64,000 nucleotides of DNA. It comes from Providencia sneebia DSM 19967 (GTDB taxonomy: Bacteria; Pseudomonadota; Gammaproteobacteria; Enterobacterales; Enterobacteriaceae). The notes beneath the pieces were generated by a model. That model had not been told where the DNA came from. It worked only from the letters and a program-made list of their open reading frames with translations, and ran no database searches. Made by a program: the position numbers and the translations under genes. This document shows positions 8,902-18,986 of the stretch, one piece after another (the first letter of the stretch is position 1; each line of letters begins with the position of its first letter). The stretch covers positions 2,358,059-2,422,058 of the forward strand of contig NZ_CM001773.1 of NCBI RefSeq assembly GCF_000314895.2, given 5' to 3'.

Positions 8902-9531
8902 TCATTTAAAGTTGATAGGCTCTTTAGGTATAATTCCCTTGCGCATTAACTTAGCTTTCTCAATAGATTCCGTGTAATGTTTACGACAAACAGAAATATA
9001 CTTCTCATTACCGCCTATATCGACCTGTGCACCCTCATACATTGGAATACCATCACTACCTACTCTTAATACTTTATTTGCTTTACGACCACAATAACAA
9101 ACTGTTTTTAACTCGACTAATTTGTCTGCCCAAGCTAATAAATATTGACTACCTGCAAATAGCTCACCAGAAAAATCCGTTCTCAACCCATAACATAAAA
9201 CCGGAATATCACAGTTATCGACAATATCGCATAATTGTTCAACTTGCTGTTTTGTTAAAAATTGACATTCATCAATCAATACACAATGCACCTTTTGTTG
9301 ATTATTTTCCTTTTTTATAATTTCAGCCATATTGGTTAAAGGAGTAAATAAAAGTGCCTCTGCGGATAACCCGATGCGAGATGAAACTTTACCTTTAGCA
9401 AAACGATTATCTATTTCAGCAGTGAAAATCAAAGTTTTCATTCCTCTTTCATTATAGTTATAAGAAGACTGTAACAATGAGGTTGATTTTCCTGCATTCA
9501 TGGCAGAATAGTAAAAATATAGCTGAGCCAT
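8902..9531 (-). CDS. tdk: Thymidine kinase
   Basis: 209-residue type II thymidine kinase (E. coli 205) that phosphorylates thymidine to dTMP with ATP in the salvage pathway. The Walker A loop [11 protein letters not shown] is near the N-terminus, the Walker B-like DECQFLT lies mid-protein, and four cysteines, including CYCGRKA and the C-terminal VCRKHY, form the structural zinc site. The gene sits between adhE and hns, as in E. coli, and is read away from hns. Confidence 0.96.
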   Translation of the reverse strand: MAQLYFYYSAMNAGKSTSLLQSSYNYNERGMKTLIFTAEIDNRFAKGKVSSRIGLSAEALLFTPLTNMAEIIKKENNQQKVHCVLIDECQFLTKQQVEQLCDIVDNCDIPVLCYGLRTDFSGELFAGSQYLLAWADKLVELKTVCYCGRKANKVLRVGSDGIPMYEGAQVDIGGNEKYISVCRKHYTESIEKAKLMRKGIIPKEPINFK

Positions 9532-10079
9532 CAGCTTGTTCCCCTAAATTAATAACTATGACAACTTTATCATAAAATATGTGACAAATTTAACAGCAAT
9601 CAAACTGTTTACAGAGAGTTAGCATTAACCTTCTCTCTATCAATCTAATTTAGTTTACACTAATATTGTTTACTTTACTTGTTCATACTATGAGTAAATT
9701 AACAAAGTATTACGAGTCTAATATGACATTGCTATTTGGTATGTAATGGGTAATTTGCTGTATCGAAAAAAGATTTTTTTGATTAGATAACATTATTTAA
9801 CTTATCATCATGACTAATAAGACAACAAAAAAGCATCTCTTACATAGCTAATTATAAACTATAAAAATGTTAGTCTAATTGTACCTAATGTTTCATTTGT
9901 TTGGTTATTGAGAATATCGATATATATATATCAGTAGAAATTAATCTTTCTTTTGCAAAAAAATTGCATTTGATAAAGATAACTTTTAAACTAATAGTGT
10001 AAATTAGCTATTGCAGAAAATAAAATAGCATTCTATTATTAGACCACACAGGCCAACAATTAAATTTGAGACCAGGAAA
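9532..10079. other. AT-rich divergent promoter region, tdk / hns
   Basis: About 550 bases with no gene. A TA-alternating stretch near 9915-9935 and many A/T tracts suggest curved DNA, as expected for the autoregulated hns promoter. No specific boxes could be assigned. A GAGA at 10068 and AGGA at 10074 precede the hns start. Confidence 0.5.
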
Positions 10080-10490
10080 ATGAGCGAATCTTTAAAAGCA
10101 TTAAATAACATCCGTACTCTTCGTGCTCAAGCGAGAGAACTTTCTTTAGAATCATTGGAAGAAATGCTAGAGAAATTAACTGTCGTTGTTGACGAGCGTC
10201 GTGAAGAAGAAAGTCAAGCACGTGCAGAAATAGAAGAACGTAACCGTAAATTGGAAAAAGTTCGTGAAATGATCCTTGAACAAGGTGTTGATTTAAACGA
10301 ACTGATGCAAACAATGGATTCTGGTAAAAGTGCTAGCACCCGTGCTAAGCGCGCTGCACGCCCAGCTAAATATAAATATGTTGATGAAAATGGCGAAACT
10401 AAAACTTGGACAGGCCAAGGCCGTACTCCAGCAGTAATCAAAGTCGCTATTGAAGAACAAGGTAAATCTTTAGATGATTTCTTAATCTAA
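10080..10490 (+). CDS. hns: Nucleoid-associated global repressor H-NS
   Basis: 136 residues (E. coli 137). The N-terminal oligomerisation coiled coil (about 1-80) starts [20 protein letters not shown]. The C-terminal DNA-binding domain (about 90-136) has the conserved [19 protein letters not shown] followed by TP; the QGR hook inserts into the AT-rich minor groove. It silences horizontally acquired AT-rich DNA and forms bridged filaments. The linker ([16 protein letters not shown]) is positively charged, as in enterobacterial H-NS. Gene order tdk-hns-galU matches E. coli. Confidence 0.98.
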   Translation: MSESLKALNNIRTLRAQARELSLESLEEMLEKLTVVVDERREEESQARAEIEERNRKLEKVREMILEQGVDLNELMQTMDSGKSASTRAKRAARPAKYKYVDENGETKTWTGQGRTPAVIKVAIEEQGKSLDDFLI

Positions 10491-10505
10491 GATAAATTAC
10501 TTTAT

Positions 10506-10536
10506 AAAAAAGCGCCCTTTATTGGGCGTTTTTTCT
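10506..10536 (+). terminator. Rho-independent terminator of hns
   Basis: GCGCCC and GGGCGT arms flanked by an A-run and a following T-run, directly after the hns stop. Strong and possibly bidirectional. Confidence 0.9.
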
Positions 10537-10845
10537 TTGTATTTCAGTATTATTATTGATTCCGATATAATAATACTTATAGTAAATTTAATAATATATA
10601 CTTAATAAATAACCACCCCAAAGCTATTTTTTCTAAACTCACAATTCAAATTTGTTATACCTATCACCAAATCTTCAACGGCTTGTTTAAATTTTTTTTC
10701 AATTTAAAGTAAAGTTATGTAATCCTGATCCGTCATTTTATTAAATATGAGTTGAAGTTTACCTTAAAAAATACTTTTGCCTATTTCCTGAAAGATAACA
10801 AAGCAAAATAATAAGTCAAACTACCTGATACAAAGATAACTTAAC
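10537..10845. other. AT-rich gap between convergent hns and galU
   Basis: About 310 bases between two terminators. No gene, RNA or repeat can be supported. Confidence 0.45.
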
Positions 10846-10877
10846 AAAAAAAGCTAAACATTTTTGTTTAGCTTTTA
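10846..10877 (-). terminator. Rho-independent terminator of galU
   Basis: On the minus strand AAGCTAAACA pairs with TGTTTAGCTT around an A-rich loop and is followed by a T-run, 24 bases past the galU stop. Confidence 0.85.
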
Positions 10878-10900
10878 ATGACAATCATTATGGGATTTAC

Positions 10901-11839
10901 TTAATTCAAAGAACCCGCATCATTAATTTTACTGGCAATATCTTTGATCCACAGAGTAAAATCTTCACCTAATGAATCATGTTGTAAACCATATTCAACA
11001 AATGCTTTCATATATCCTAGCTTATTACCGCAATCATGGCTTTTGCCACGTAAATGATAAGCTTCTACAGATTCATTATTTTCCATCATTATTGCGATAG
11101 CGTCAGTTAATTGGATTTCATCACCTGCGCCTGGTGCTGTTTTCGCTAACGCTCCCCAAATCTTATCTGATAACACATAACGACCAACTATAGAAAGATT
11201 TGATGGTGCATCTTCTTTCTTAGGCTTCTCGACCATTCTAATAATTGGTTTACTATCACCCGGTAACAATGTATCGCCATTACAATCAACAATACCGTAA
11301 TTAGAAACTTCATCTTCAGGAACCGGCTCAACTAATATTTGACTTGCACCCGTTTCTTCAAAATGATCAAGCATTTCACTCAAGTTAAATTTTGTCAGGT
11401 CTGTACTATAACGATCTAAAATGACATCTGGCAGTATAACGGCGAAAGGCTCATCCCCAACTAATGGCTTAGCACAAAGAATCGCATGCCCTAAACCTTT
11501 AGCAATGCCTTGACGCGTTTGCATGATAGTCACATGACTTGGACAAATAGATTGTACTTCATCCAGTAATTGACGTTTAACACGAGCTTCTAAAATCGCT
11601 TCAAGCTCAAAACTTGTATCAAAGTGGTTTTCAATCGAGTTCTTTGATGAGTGAGTGACTAATACAATCTCATTTATTCCTGCTGCAATACATTCATTAA
11701 CAACGTATTGAATAAGAGGCTTATCAACAAGTGGTAACATCTCTTTAGGAATAGCTTTAGTTGCAGGAAGCATACGCGTTCCGAGACCAGCGACTGGGAT
11801 TACCGCTTTACGTACTTTTCTATTTGTCTTATTAGCCAT
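10901..11839 (-). CDS. galU: UTP-glucose-1-phosphate uridylyltransferase GalU
   Basis: Makes UDP-glucose from glucose-1-phosphate and UTP, feeding LPS core, galactose metabolism and osmoprotectant pathways. The nucleotidyltransferase signature [20 protein letters not shown] is near the N-terminus, with ILPDVILD and [13 protein letters not shown] further on; all are nearly identical to E. coli GalU. The frame extends upstream to a GTG (11863) and an ATG (11851), but AGGAG overlaps or touches those; the family N-terminus corresponds to ATG 11839, [16 protein letters not shown], giving 312 residues. The choice between 11851 and 11839 is not fully settled. It lies between hns and rssB, as in E. 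coli. Confidence 0.96.
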   Translation of the reverse strand: MANKTNRKVRKAVIPVAGLGTRMLPATKAIPKEMLPLVDKPLIQYVVNECIAAGINEIVLVTHSSKNSIENHFDTSFELEAILEARVKRQLLDEVQSICPSHVTIMQTRQGIAKGLGHAILCAKPLVGDEPFAVILPDVILDRYSTDLTKFNLSEMLDHFEETGASQILVEPVPEDEVSNYGIVDCNGDTLLPGDSKPIIRMVEKPKKEDAPSNLSIVGRYVLSDKIWGALAKTAPGAGDEIQLTDAIAIMMENNESVEAYHLRGKSHDCGNKLGYMKAFVEYGLQHDSLGEDFTLWIKDIASKINDAGSLN

Positions 11840-11997
11840 GGGATCCAACATTCTCCTAAACACCCTTTCTATACAGGGACAGAAAAAACTTAATAAAAAA
11901 TTTAGTGGCGGGAAGTATAACAGGAATAATTTGCGGTTAAACAGAGTAAAATCTTAAATACGTTTAATTGTTCTTTTATTAACTAATTTCATAAAAA

Positions 11998-13011
11998 TTA
12001 GTCATCTGGCTTAAACATAAGTTTAATATTTTGGTGATGATTCCAAATATGACAGGACCAAAATGCCCCTTGAATACTAAGGTAATTGACAGGTTGATTC
12101 TTTAATGTTCCTAAAGGAATACTTTTTGCTAAATGATATTGTTCATTCTCAGTAGAGATTTCAGCTTCTAGCCCTGCACTGGCTAACATAATAGTTTTAT
12201 TATGAGTATTGAAATAGCCCAGTAATAACGGAAATTGTCCTGTGAACCCAGAATCCTCTAACAAATAATTTATTTGGTTAATGATATTATCAATTTTTGG
12301 TAACTGTTTATCCGGAAAATTAACGGCATTTTTTAATAAATCGTTAAATACAACTCTGATCAAAAAAGCCGCCATAGTGCCTTCTTCATAAGAACGCGCA
12401 ATATCAATACAGTAAAAACCGATTTGCGTATCCGATATGGGAGCAACATCAAGAATAAGCCCAAGTTTATTTATTTCATTTAATTGGCGATAATTAATCC
12501 GATAGCCATTAATCACCTGATTAACATCTGGCTGCAATTGTTTCAATATCGCGGCAATATTTTGTTTTTTATCACTGAGTAGAGAAGAAATAGGTTGCTT
12601 ATCTGAATATATCAATTTTTCATCAGTAAAATATTCAGGATAAAGGTTAGACTTAATTGCATATTTAAGTTCGTTTAAATCTTTTATTGGCTTCAATAAT
12701 ATATCTTTAGCACCTAACCTTAACATCCGATCAAACTGACTAAAATCTGTAGTCGCTGAAACAACAATAACAGGTATTTGAATATTTTTCGCAACTAACT
12801 GTGCCATAAAACTTTCACCATTCATGACAGGCATATTCAAATCACACAAAATGATATCGGGCTGGAGATCTTGATGGATAAGTTGTTCTATTGCAATTTT
12901 TCCATTATCCGCCACAAATACATGCATTCCCTGTATGGTTAAGTACTCTTCTAGCATTGAACGATAGATTTTTTCATCTTCTACAATGAGTATCTTTTTA
13001 TTTTTCATCAT
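11998..13011 (-). CDS. rssB: Response-regulator adaptor RssB for sigma-S proteolysis
   Basis: 337 residues, the same length as E. coli RssB, which delivers RpoS to ClpXP in growing cells. The N-terminal receiver domain (about 5-125) has the acidic pair VEDE, the phospho-acceptor Asp57 in IILCDLNMPVMNG, and Lys in LLKPIKDL. The C-terminal PP2C-like domain is inactive in this family and shows conserved patches ELQPDVNQVI-like and FPLLLGYF. Two adjacent ATGs (13011, 13008) are possible starts; AGG at 13015-13017 suits 13008 slightly better. E. coli has rssA directly upstream; here rssA is missing and ychJ starts about 130 bases away in the other direction. Confidence 0.94.
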   Translation of the reverse strand: MMKNKKILIVEDEKIYRSMLEEYLTIQGMHVFVADNGKIAIEQLIHQDLQPDIILCDLNMPVMNGESFMAQLVAKNIQIPVIVVSATTDFSQFDRMLRLGAKDILLKPIKDLNELKYAIKSNLYPEYFTDEKLIYSDKQPISSLLSDKKQNIAAILKQLQPDVNQVINGYRINYRQLNEINKLGLILDVAPISDTQIGFYCIDIARSYEEGTMAAFLIRVVFNDLLKNAVNFPDKQLPKIDNIINQINYLLEDSGFTGQFPLLLGYFNTHNKTIMLASAGLEAEISTENEQYHLAKSIPLGTLKNQPVNYLSIQGAFWSCHIWNHHQNIKLMFKPDD

Positions 13012-13138
13012 TAACCTACTTATAACAATAGATTGTTATTTACTATCAAAATTATTATTGGTATGACAAAATCATTTAACTTTCATTTTTAAAGTATAGT
13101 TATTTTTGTACTTTATACTTATTTTTATAGAGAAAAAG

Positions 13139-13618
13139 ATGGAACAATATCTCGCTGACTCTTGTTTTTGTGGTAATAACCTACCCTTCAATGAATGCTG
13201 CAAACCCTATCACGATGGCAATATGATACCAGAGACGCCAGAGCAATTAATGCGCTCACGCTACAGTGCTTATGTAACCCAAAATGTCGATTACCTTATT
13301 GCAACTTGGCATCCTGATTGCCATGCCGAAGATTGGCGAAAAGATATCTTAAACAGCTTTAAAGATACTAAGTGGATAGCTTTGCGTATTATTAGTTCTT
13401 CTTATGCTAAAAATGAAGCGCAAGGCTATGTCGAATTTTCGGCTTGCTTTATTGATGAAAAAGCTGATCATAAACGGCTTATTCACGAACGTTCACGTTT
13501 TCTTCGTCAAGAAAAGCGTTGGTATTATATTGATGGTATCACGCCTAAAACAGGTCGAAATGATCCATGCCCTTGTGGTTCAGGAAAGAAATTCAAAAAA
13601 TGCTGTGATAATAGCTAA
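13139..13618 (+). CDS. ychJ: YchJ family protein with two SEC-C metal-binding motifs
   Basis: 159 residues, UPF0225 family. A cysteine-rich motif at each end, [14 protein letters not shown] near the N-terminus and [16 protein letters not shown] at the C-terminus, forms the SEC-C type zinc site also found at the SecA C-terminus; the middle is an NTF2-like fold ([25 protein letters not shown]). The biochemical function is unknown. The open frame extends to 13106, but the extra residues are hydrophobic and unlike the family; ATG 13139 gives the normal start. It lies next to purU, as in E. coli. Confidence 0.92.
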   Translation: MEQYLADSCFCGNNLPFNECCKPYHDGNMIPETPEQLMRSRYSAYVTQNVDYLIATWHPDCHAEDWRKDILNSFKDTKWIALRIISSSYAKNEAQGYVEFSACFIDEKADHKRLIHERSRFLRQEKRWYYIDGITPKTGRNDPCPCGSGKKFKKCCDNS

Positions 13619-13704
13619 CATGTATTTTTTCCTGCTATAAATAATTACCCAATTGTCGTTAACCTATTTTATAGGCTTTTGCTAGTTAAGGATTAGACAG
13701 CTCC

Positions 13705-14553
13705 ATGCAACAAAAAAATGTACAGAAAAAAATATTGCGCACAATCTGCCCTGATGCAAAAGGGTTAATCGCAAAAATTACAAACATTTGTTACAAACAC
13801 CAATTAAACATTGTTCAAAACAATGAGTTTGTTGATCATCATACTGGTCGATTCTTTATGAGAACCGAGCTTGAAGGTATTTTTAATGATGAAACACTTC
13901 TTGCTGATTTAGATGATGCTTTACCAGCAGGTTCTAAGCGTGAATTAAATTCATCTGGTCGCCGTCGTATTGTCGTTTTAGTCACCAAAGAAGCACATTG
14001 TTTAGGTGATCTATTAATGAAAAGTGCATTCGATGGTTTAGATGTTGAAATTGCCGCAGTCATAGGCAACCATGACACATTAAAAAATCTCGTGGAGCAA
14101 TTTGGAATTCCTTTTCATCATATCAGCCACGAAGGTTTAACGCGTGAACAGCATGATGCAAAATTGACAGCTCAAATTGATCAATATCAGCCTGATTATG
14201 TCGTCCTAGCAAAATATATGCGTGTACTTACACCAGCTTTTGTTCAGCACTATCCAAACCAGATTATCAACATTCACCATTCATTTCTTCCTGCATTCAT
14301 TGGTGCAAGGCCTTATCATCAAGCCTATGAACGCGGCGTAAAAATCATTGGTGCAACAGCTCACTTTGTGAATGATAATCTAGATGAAGGTCCAATCATT
14401 ACACAAAATGTCATTAACGTAGATCACACCTTCACCGCAGATGACATGATGCGCGCGGGTCGAGATGTCGAAAAAAATGTATTAAGCCACGCACTTTACT
14501 GGGTTTTAGCACAACGTGTTTTTGTTTATGGTAATCGTACTATTATTTTATAA
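13705..14553 (+). CDS. purU: Formyltetrahydrofolate deformylase PurU
   Basis: 282 residues (E. coli 280). Hydrolyses 10-formyl-tetrahydrofolate to formate and THF, supplying formate for the PurT step of purine synthesis and balancing one-carbon pools. An N-terminal ACT domain (about 8-85; TICPDAKGLIAKITNICYK) senses methionine/glycine in E. coli. The formyltransferase-like domain carries INIHHSFLPAFIGARPYHQA and ATAHFVNDNLDEGPII with the catalytic Asn/His/Asp set. Located between ychJ and tRNA-Tyr, as in E. coli. Confidence 0.97.
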   Translation: MQQKNVQKKILRTICPDAKGLIAKITNICYKHQLNIVQNNEFVDHHTGRFFMRTELEGIFNDETLLADLDDALPAGSKRELNSSGRRRIVVLVTKEAHCLGDLLMKSAFDGLDVEIAAVIGNHDTLKNLVEQFGIPFHHISHEGLTREQHDAKLTAQIDQYQPDYVVLAKYMRVLTPAFVQHYPNQIINIHHSFLPAFIGARPYHQAYERGVKIIGATAHFVNDNLDEGPIITQNVINVDHTFTADDMMRAGRDVEKNVLSHALYWVLAQRVFVYGNRTIIL

Positions 14554-14625
14554 CAGTCAAATTTGCTGATTAATCATACGCTAAGCACAAAAAACAGCAT
14601 TTAACTCATTTTTAAAAATTAATAC

Positions 14626-14660
14626 TTTACAGCGGCGCTTCATTTGATATGATGCCGCCC
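14626..14660 (+). promoter_or_regulatory. Stringent-type promoter of tRNA-Tyr
   Basis: A -35 box TTTACA (14626-14631) and a -10 box TATGAT (14648-14653) are separated by 16 bp, with an AT-rich upstream region and a GC-rich discriminator GCCGCCC directly after the -10. This is the classic ppGpp/DksA-sensitive stable-RNA promoter layout, as at E. coli tyrT. Confidence 0.85.
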
Positions 14661-14690
14661 GCTGATAAAGAACACAGCAATTAAAAATCT

Positions 14691-14775
<85 letters not shown>

Positions 14776-14787
14776 TCTTTGTTTCAC

Positions 14788-15669
14788 TTATAGACAAACC
14801 TCACCAATTCCCATCGTATCTATCACGTCAGTAAATCTATTCAATACGCTAGAATGTGCTTTTGATTTGTATATATAGCAATAGCAATTATCTATTATTG
14901 AATTTAACGGAATATAATTGAGTGAATTGTCACCTAATTCGTGTTCGAAACTTGAGTCAATAATCCCAATAAAATCACCTAGTTGAAGAAAACTATGGCA
15001 ATTACCAATGTTTCCCATTTGGCGTATACTAACTTTGTTCCCTTCTAACTCAACTTTATTTAATAATTCAGCCATTAAATCACTTTTATAAAATGCAGGA
15101 TCACACAGCCAAGTACAGCTTCTCAGTAACTCCATCATATTATTATGATATTTTTCATAAAGTTCAGTACGGCAATAGATCCCCAATGGTGCTTTTTCTA
15201 TCTTCCTTTGCAAAGAAAATCGTTCACTAATTACGGGTTGTGAACTTAGAATTATTGTATTGCCATCATAATCAATAATTTCATCAACCTCTTCATAGTT
15301 AAATCTTAATATATTAATTTGAACATTATTTTTATTAGCAGCTTGATAAAGATTAATTAATAACCGTTCTTTTCCCCAATCATAATAAATATTAGCTTCG
15401 TTTATAATATATCCTGTAAAGTGTTTTTTGGTTATTTCCTTCTCCTGTAAATAAAGATCTCTTAGGTCATTATATAAATCCAGGCCATCTTTCGTTAATG
15501 TCATCCCAAACTTTTCTCGTTTAAATAATCTCTTACCTAGACTGGTTTCAAAATCCTTTATCGACTTCGCTATTGGAGGCGTTGTACGGTTCATCACCCT
15601 TGCAGCTTTACTCAACGAACCATTTTCAACAACTGCCATAAATGCTTCTAATTTTCTTGAAAAGAACAT
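14788..15669 (-). CDS. Orphan LysR-type transcriptional regulator
   Basis: 293 residues. An N-terminal winged helix-turn-helix (about 4-62) is clear: KLEAFMAVVENGSLSKAARV, then PPIAKSIKDFETSLGKRLFKR. The rest is a divergent effector domain, unusually AT-coded with many Asn, Ile and Tyr, which I cannot assign to a named regulator. It sits tail-on to tRNA-Tyr, followed by 450 bases of AT-rich DNA; no target gene is adjacent. Composition and tRNA-flanking position hint at acquisition by transfer, but no integrase or direct repeat is seen. Function unknown. Confidence 0.85.
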   Translation of the reverse strand: MFFSRKLEAFMAVVENGSLSKAARVMNRTTPPIAKSIKDFETSLGKRLFKREKFGMTLTKDGLDLYNDLRDLYLQEKEITKKHFTGYIINEANIYYDWGKERLLINLYQAANKNNVQINILRFNYEEVDEIIDYDGNTIILSSQPVISERFSLQRKIEKAPLGIYCRTELYEKYHNNMMELLRSCTWLCDPAFYKSDLMAELLNKVELEGNKVSIRQMGNIGNCHSFLQLGDFIGIIDSSFEHELGDNSLNYIPLNSIIDNCYCYIYKSKAHSSVLNRFTDVIDTMGIGEVCL

Positions 15670-16123
15670 ATCTATGACCCTATTTTATTTATTAAAATTT
15701 ATATTGAAATCGAATTATTTATTACAAAACAATGCATTAGATAACCTTCATCCAATATAGCCCATAAGAAATTTAATTAATTTTTTCATTGAATGATTAA
15801 TAACATTTCATAAAAGTATTTTTATAATTTCCGACATAGCAAAGCAATATATTATACTGTTTGTTTTAATTATTTTTTATTCCCCCACTATTAAATCACA
15901 TTAAATATAAATCACCAATTGCAAATCAATGAATATATTTTTTATTAATTACATAATCATTACCATCATTTAAATACCAAAGAAAAACACGACTATAATA
16001 AATATAAAACTATCGCTTTATAATAATTCAAACTATATTTAAATAGTTATTTAATAGTTACAGTTTAGCTATCATCTGCTAAAATCGAACATGACTTAAC
16101 AAATTTTAACGGATGATAAAAAC
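15670..16123. other. Very AT-rich divergent region, LysR / xthA
   Basis: About 450 bases, among the most AT-rich in the window, between divergent genes. It must contain both promoters. I see no RNA gene, repeat family or clear operator. Confidence 0.5.
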
Positions 16124-16939
16124 ATGAAGTTTATCTCTTTCAATATTAATGGGCTACGTGCTCGACCTCATCAATTATCAGCGATTATTGATAAGCACCA
16201 ACCCGAGGTGATAGGGCTACAGGAAACGAAAGTTCATGATGATATGTTTCCTTATGATGAAGTTAGCAAACTTGGCTATCATGTGTTTTATCATGGACAA
16301 AAAGCACACTACGGCGTAGCGTTACTGACCAAAAATAAACCTGTTGCTGTACGTAAAGGTTTTTCGACTGATGAAGATGATGCACAACGTCGTATTATCA
16401 TGGCTGACATTGAAACAAATAATGGTTTATTAACAGTTGTGAATGGTTACTTTCCTCAAGGTGAAAGTCGTGATCATCCAACAAAATTTCCAGCTAAAGA
16501 GAAGTTTTACCAAGACTTACAAAATTATATTACATCAACTCAATCTGCTGAATCACAGTTGCTGATTATGGGTGATATGAATATTAGCCCTACTGATCTT
16601 GATATTGGTATCGGTGATGTCAACCGTAAACGCTGGTTGAAATCAGGGAAATGCTCATTCTTACCTGAAGAAAGAGAGTGGATGGAAAAGCTACTGAATT
16701 GGGGCCTTGTTGACACATACCGTGAAATGCATCCAGATGTCTCAGATTGTTACTCATGGTTTGATTATCGTTCAAAAGGATTTGATGACAACCGTGGTTT
16801 ACGCATCGATTTGCTTTTAGCATCAAAAAAACTTTCACAGCACTGTTTAGCGACTGGGATTGATTATGATATTAGATCAATGGAAAAACCGTCTGATCAT
16901 GCCCCTGTCTGGGCTGAGTTTGATTTAACTAAACCATAA
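16124..16939 (+). CDS. xthA: Exonuclease III
   Basis: 271 residues (E. coli 268). Major AP endonuclease and 3'-phosphodiesterase/exonuclease of base-excision repair, Mg-dependent, of the EEP fold. Metal and catalytic signatures are visible: [14 protein letters not shown] at the N-terminus (Asn7), LQETKVHD (Glu34), [14 protein letters not shown] (the DxN motif), RIDLLL and the C-terminal SDHAPVW histidine. Monocistronic here, convergent with topB. Confidence 0.98.
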   Translation: MKFISFNINGLRARPHQLSAIIDKHQPEVIGLQETKVHDDMFPYDEVSKLGYHVFYHGQKAHYGVALLTKNKPVAVRKGFSTDEDDAQRRIIMADIETNNGLLTVVNGYFPQGESRDHPTKFPAKEKFYQDLQNYITSTQSAESQLLIMGDMNISPTDLDIGIGDVNRKRWLKSGKCSFLPEEREWMEKLLNWGLVDTYREMHPDVSDCYSWFDYRSKGFDDNRGLRIDLLLASKKLSQHCLATGIDYDIRSMEKPSDHAPVWAEFDLTKP

Positions 16940-16967
16940 TTAAATCAGCATTCTCAATTTGCAGAAT

Positions 16968-16997
16968 ATCTGAAGAGATTGTGACATCTCTTCAGAT
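16968..16997. terminator. Hairpin between convergent xthA and topB
   Basis: A perfect 12-bp stem (ATCTGAAGAGAT with ATCTCTTCAGAT) around a 6-base loop. There is no strong T-run, but its place between convergent genes suggests a bidirectional terminator. Confidence 0.55.
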
Positions 16998-17063
16998 TAT
17001 AAATACACATTAATTATATAATTAAAAAATATTTCTGAAAGAATACAGCAAAATGTATTCACA

Positions 17064-18983
17064 TTATTCATCACTTTTTTTTGACTTTTTTGCTGACTTT
17101 TTGTTGCCTTTTCCCCTTGTGACGGGCGGAAGCTCTCTAAATGCACGTAGATTAGTAAATTGCCTTGCTTGCTGGATCAGATGAATAAGTGTGTTACTTA
17201 ATGGCAGCATAAAATCATCATAACGAGCCTGTTTTTCGCTTATTTTAGTGAGAACAGATTCCCAATGTGCCGTCATATCTGGCAATGTTGCCATTTCAGG
17301 TAGGACATGAATAAGTGCTCTCCCCGCAGGCGATGAATGAATATAACGCCCTTTTTTGAATAAGAATTGACGTTTAAATAATAAATCAATAATACCCGCT
17401 CGAGTTGCTTCTGTTCCTAAACCATCGGTTTCTCGCAATACTTTTTTTAATGCTTTATCTTGCACAAAACGGGCAATACCTGTCATTGCGGATAATAGTG
17501 TTGCATCAGTAAATGGCCTTGGTGGTTGTGTCTGTTTTGCGACAACTTCGCCTTTTTCACACAATAATTCATCACCTTTTGCCACGACAGGCAGAGGTGT
17601 ACCATCATTTTCAGCATCTCGCTCTTTCGCACCTAAAACTGCTCTCCAGCCTGATTCAGCCAAAAAACGCGCTTTAGCAATAAATTTACCTTTAGCTATT
17701 TCTAGCTCAATCGTACATTTGCGATAAATCGCATCTGGCATGAATTGAATGATATATTGACGCGCAATGAGTTGATAAATATTCGATTCATTTTCAGTTA
17801 GCTTTACAGACGCTGTTTTCGCAGTCGGAATAATTGCGTGGTGAACGTCAACTTTTTTATCATCCCAACAGCGATTCTTTTTATCTAATTCAGATAATTC
17901 AAATTCCGTCAAATCTGGCTGATGTATTGCTATGGCATTAAGTACTGCATGACGCCCGGCAAAATGCTCACTTGGCAAATAACGGCTATCAGAACGCGGA
18001 TAGGTGATTAATTTATGTGTTTCATACAAACGTTGGCAAATATCAAGCACTTCTTGCGCACTTAAACCGTACTTTCTTGCCGCTTCAATTTGTAATGCTG
18101 AAAGTGAAAATGGCAAAGGTGCTGTTTCTGACTCACGTTTATCTTGATACTGCGTCACTAATGCCGGTTGGCCTGTGATGCGTGCAACAACATGTTCAGC
18201 TAAAGGTCGATGAAATAACCGCCCTTCTTCATCCTGAAAATCAATACACGATTCGCTCGGTTGCCAAAGAGCTACAAATCGTTCATCTTGTGGTGTGACA
18301 ATATGAGCGCGAACTTCAAAGTAATCTTTAGGGATAAAGTTTTCGATATCTTCATCGCGGCGTACCACTAAACCCAGTACTGGCGTTTGCACTCGCCCAA
18401 CAGAAAGTACACCTTGATAACCACCTCGTTGACCAAGTAAAGTATAAGCTCGAGTCATGTTAATGCCATAAAGCCAATCCGCACGGGCGCGTGCTAAAGC
18501 AGAAACACATAAAGGAATAAATTCTCGGTTTTCTCGCAATCGCTCTATGGCTCTTTCAACTGCTTGCGGGTTGAGGTCATTGATCAAACAACGTTTCACT
18601 TGCTTTCGTTTTTCGCCCGCAAGATTAAGATAGTCAAGAACCTCATCCACTAACAATTGGCCTTCTCTATCCGGGTCACCAGCATGAACAACTTCAGTGG
18701 CTTGTTTGAGAAGAGTACCAATCGCTTTTAGTTGTTTGGTTACTGCGGACCGCGGTTTCAGTAGCCATTTTTCAGGAATAATGGGAAGATCTTGTAAATT
18801 CCAACGCGCATACCGAGTATCATAAGCATCTGGCTCTGCTTGCTCTAATAAATGCCCGATACACCACGTGACCACTTGACCATCACCACATTGGATAAAA
18901 CCATCACCTCGTTTATGAGGCTTTGGAAGAACATCCGCTATTGCCCTTGCTAAACTGGGCTTTTCCGCAATAAACAAACGCAT
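17064..18983 (-). CDS. topB: DNA topoisomerase III
   Basis: 639 residues (E. coli 653), a type IA topoisomerase that decatenates DNA with RecQ. The TOPRIM domain is N-terminal ([13 protein letters not shown], then [17 protein letters not shown] with the Asp-x-Asp metal site); the catalytic tyrosine is in [13 protein letters not shown], and [14 protein letters not shown] is conserved. The C-terminus is a short basic tail rich in Lys, without zinc-finger repeats, as in other TopB. It starts 3 bases after the selD stop, so it is translated from the ydjA-selD-topB transcript, the E. coli arrangement. Confidence 0.97.
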   Translation of the reverse strand: MRLFIAEKPSLARAIADVLPKPHKRGDGFIQCGDGQVVTWCIGHLLEQAEPDAYDTRYARWNLQDLPIIPEKWLLKPRSAVTKQLKAIGTLLKQATEVVHAGDPDREGQLLVDEVLDYLNLAGEKRKQVKRCLINDLNPQAVERAIERLRENREFIPLCVSALARARADWLYGINMTRAYTLLGQRGGYQGVLSVGRVQTPVLGLVVRRDEDIENFIPKDYFEVRAHIVTPQDERFVALWQPSESCIDFQDEEGRLFHRPLAEHVVARITGQPALVTQYQDKRESETAPLPFSLSALQIEAARKYGLSAQEVLDICQRLYETHKLITYPRSDSRYLPSEHFAGRHAVLNAIAIHQPDLTEFELSELDKKNRCWDDKKVDVHHAIIPTAKTASVKLTENESNIYQLIARQYIIQFMPDAIYRKCTIELEIAKGKFIAKARFLAESGWRAVLGAKERDAENDGTPLPVVAKGDELLCEKGEVVAKQTQPPRPFTDATLLSAMTGIARFVQDKALKKVLRETDGLGTEATRAGIIDLLFKRQFLFKKGRYIHSSPAGRALIHVLPEMATLPDMTAHWESVLTKISEKQARYDDFMLPLSNTLIHLIQQARQFTNLRAFRELPPVTRGKGNKKSAKKSKKSDE

Positions 18984-18986
18984 GAA

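Noticed and set aside
9027..9320. Plus-strand open frame opposite tdk
   Set aside because: Lies wholly inside the conserved tdk gene and has low-complexity His/Leu/Ile content.
9915..9935. TA-alternating tract as a microsatellite or phase-variation repeat
   Set aside because: Short, imperfect and non-coding; best explained as AT-rich curved promoter DNA of hns.
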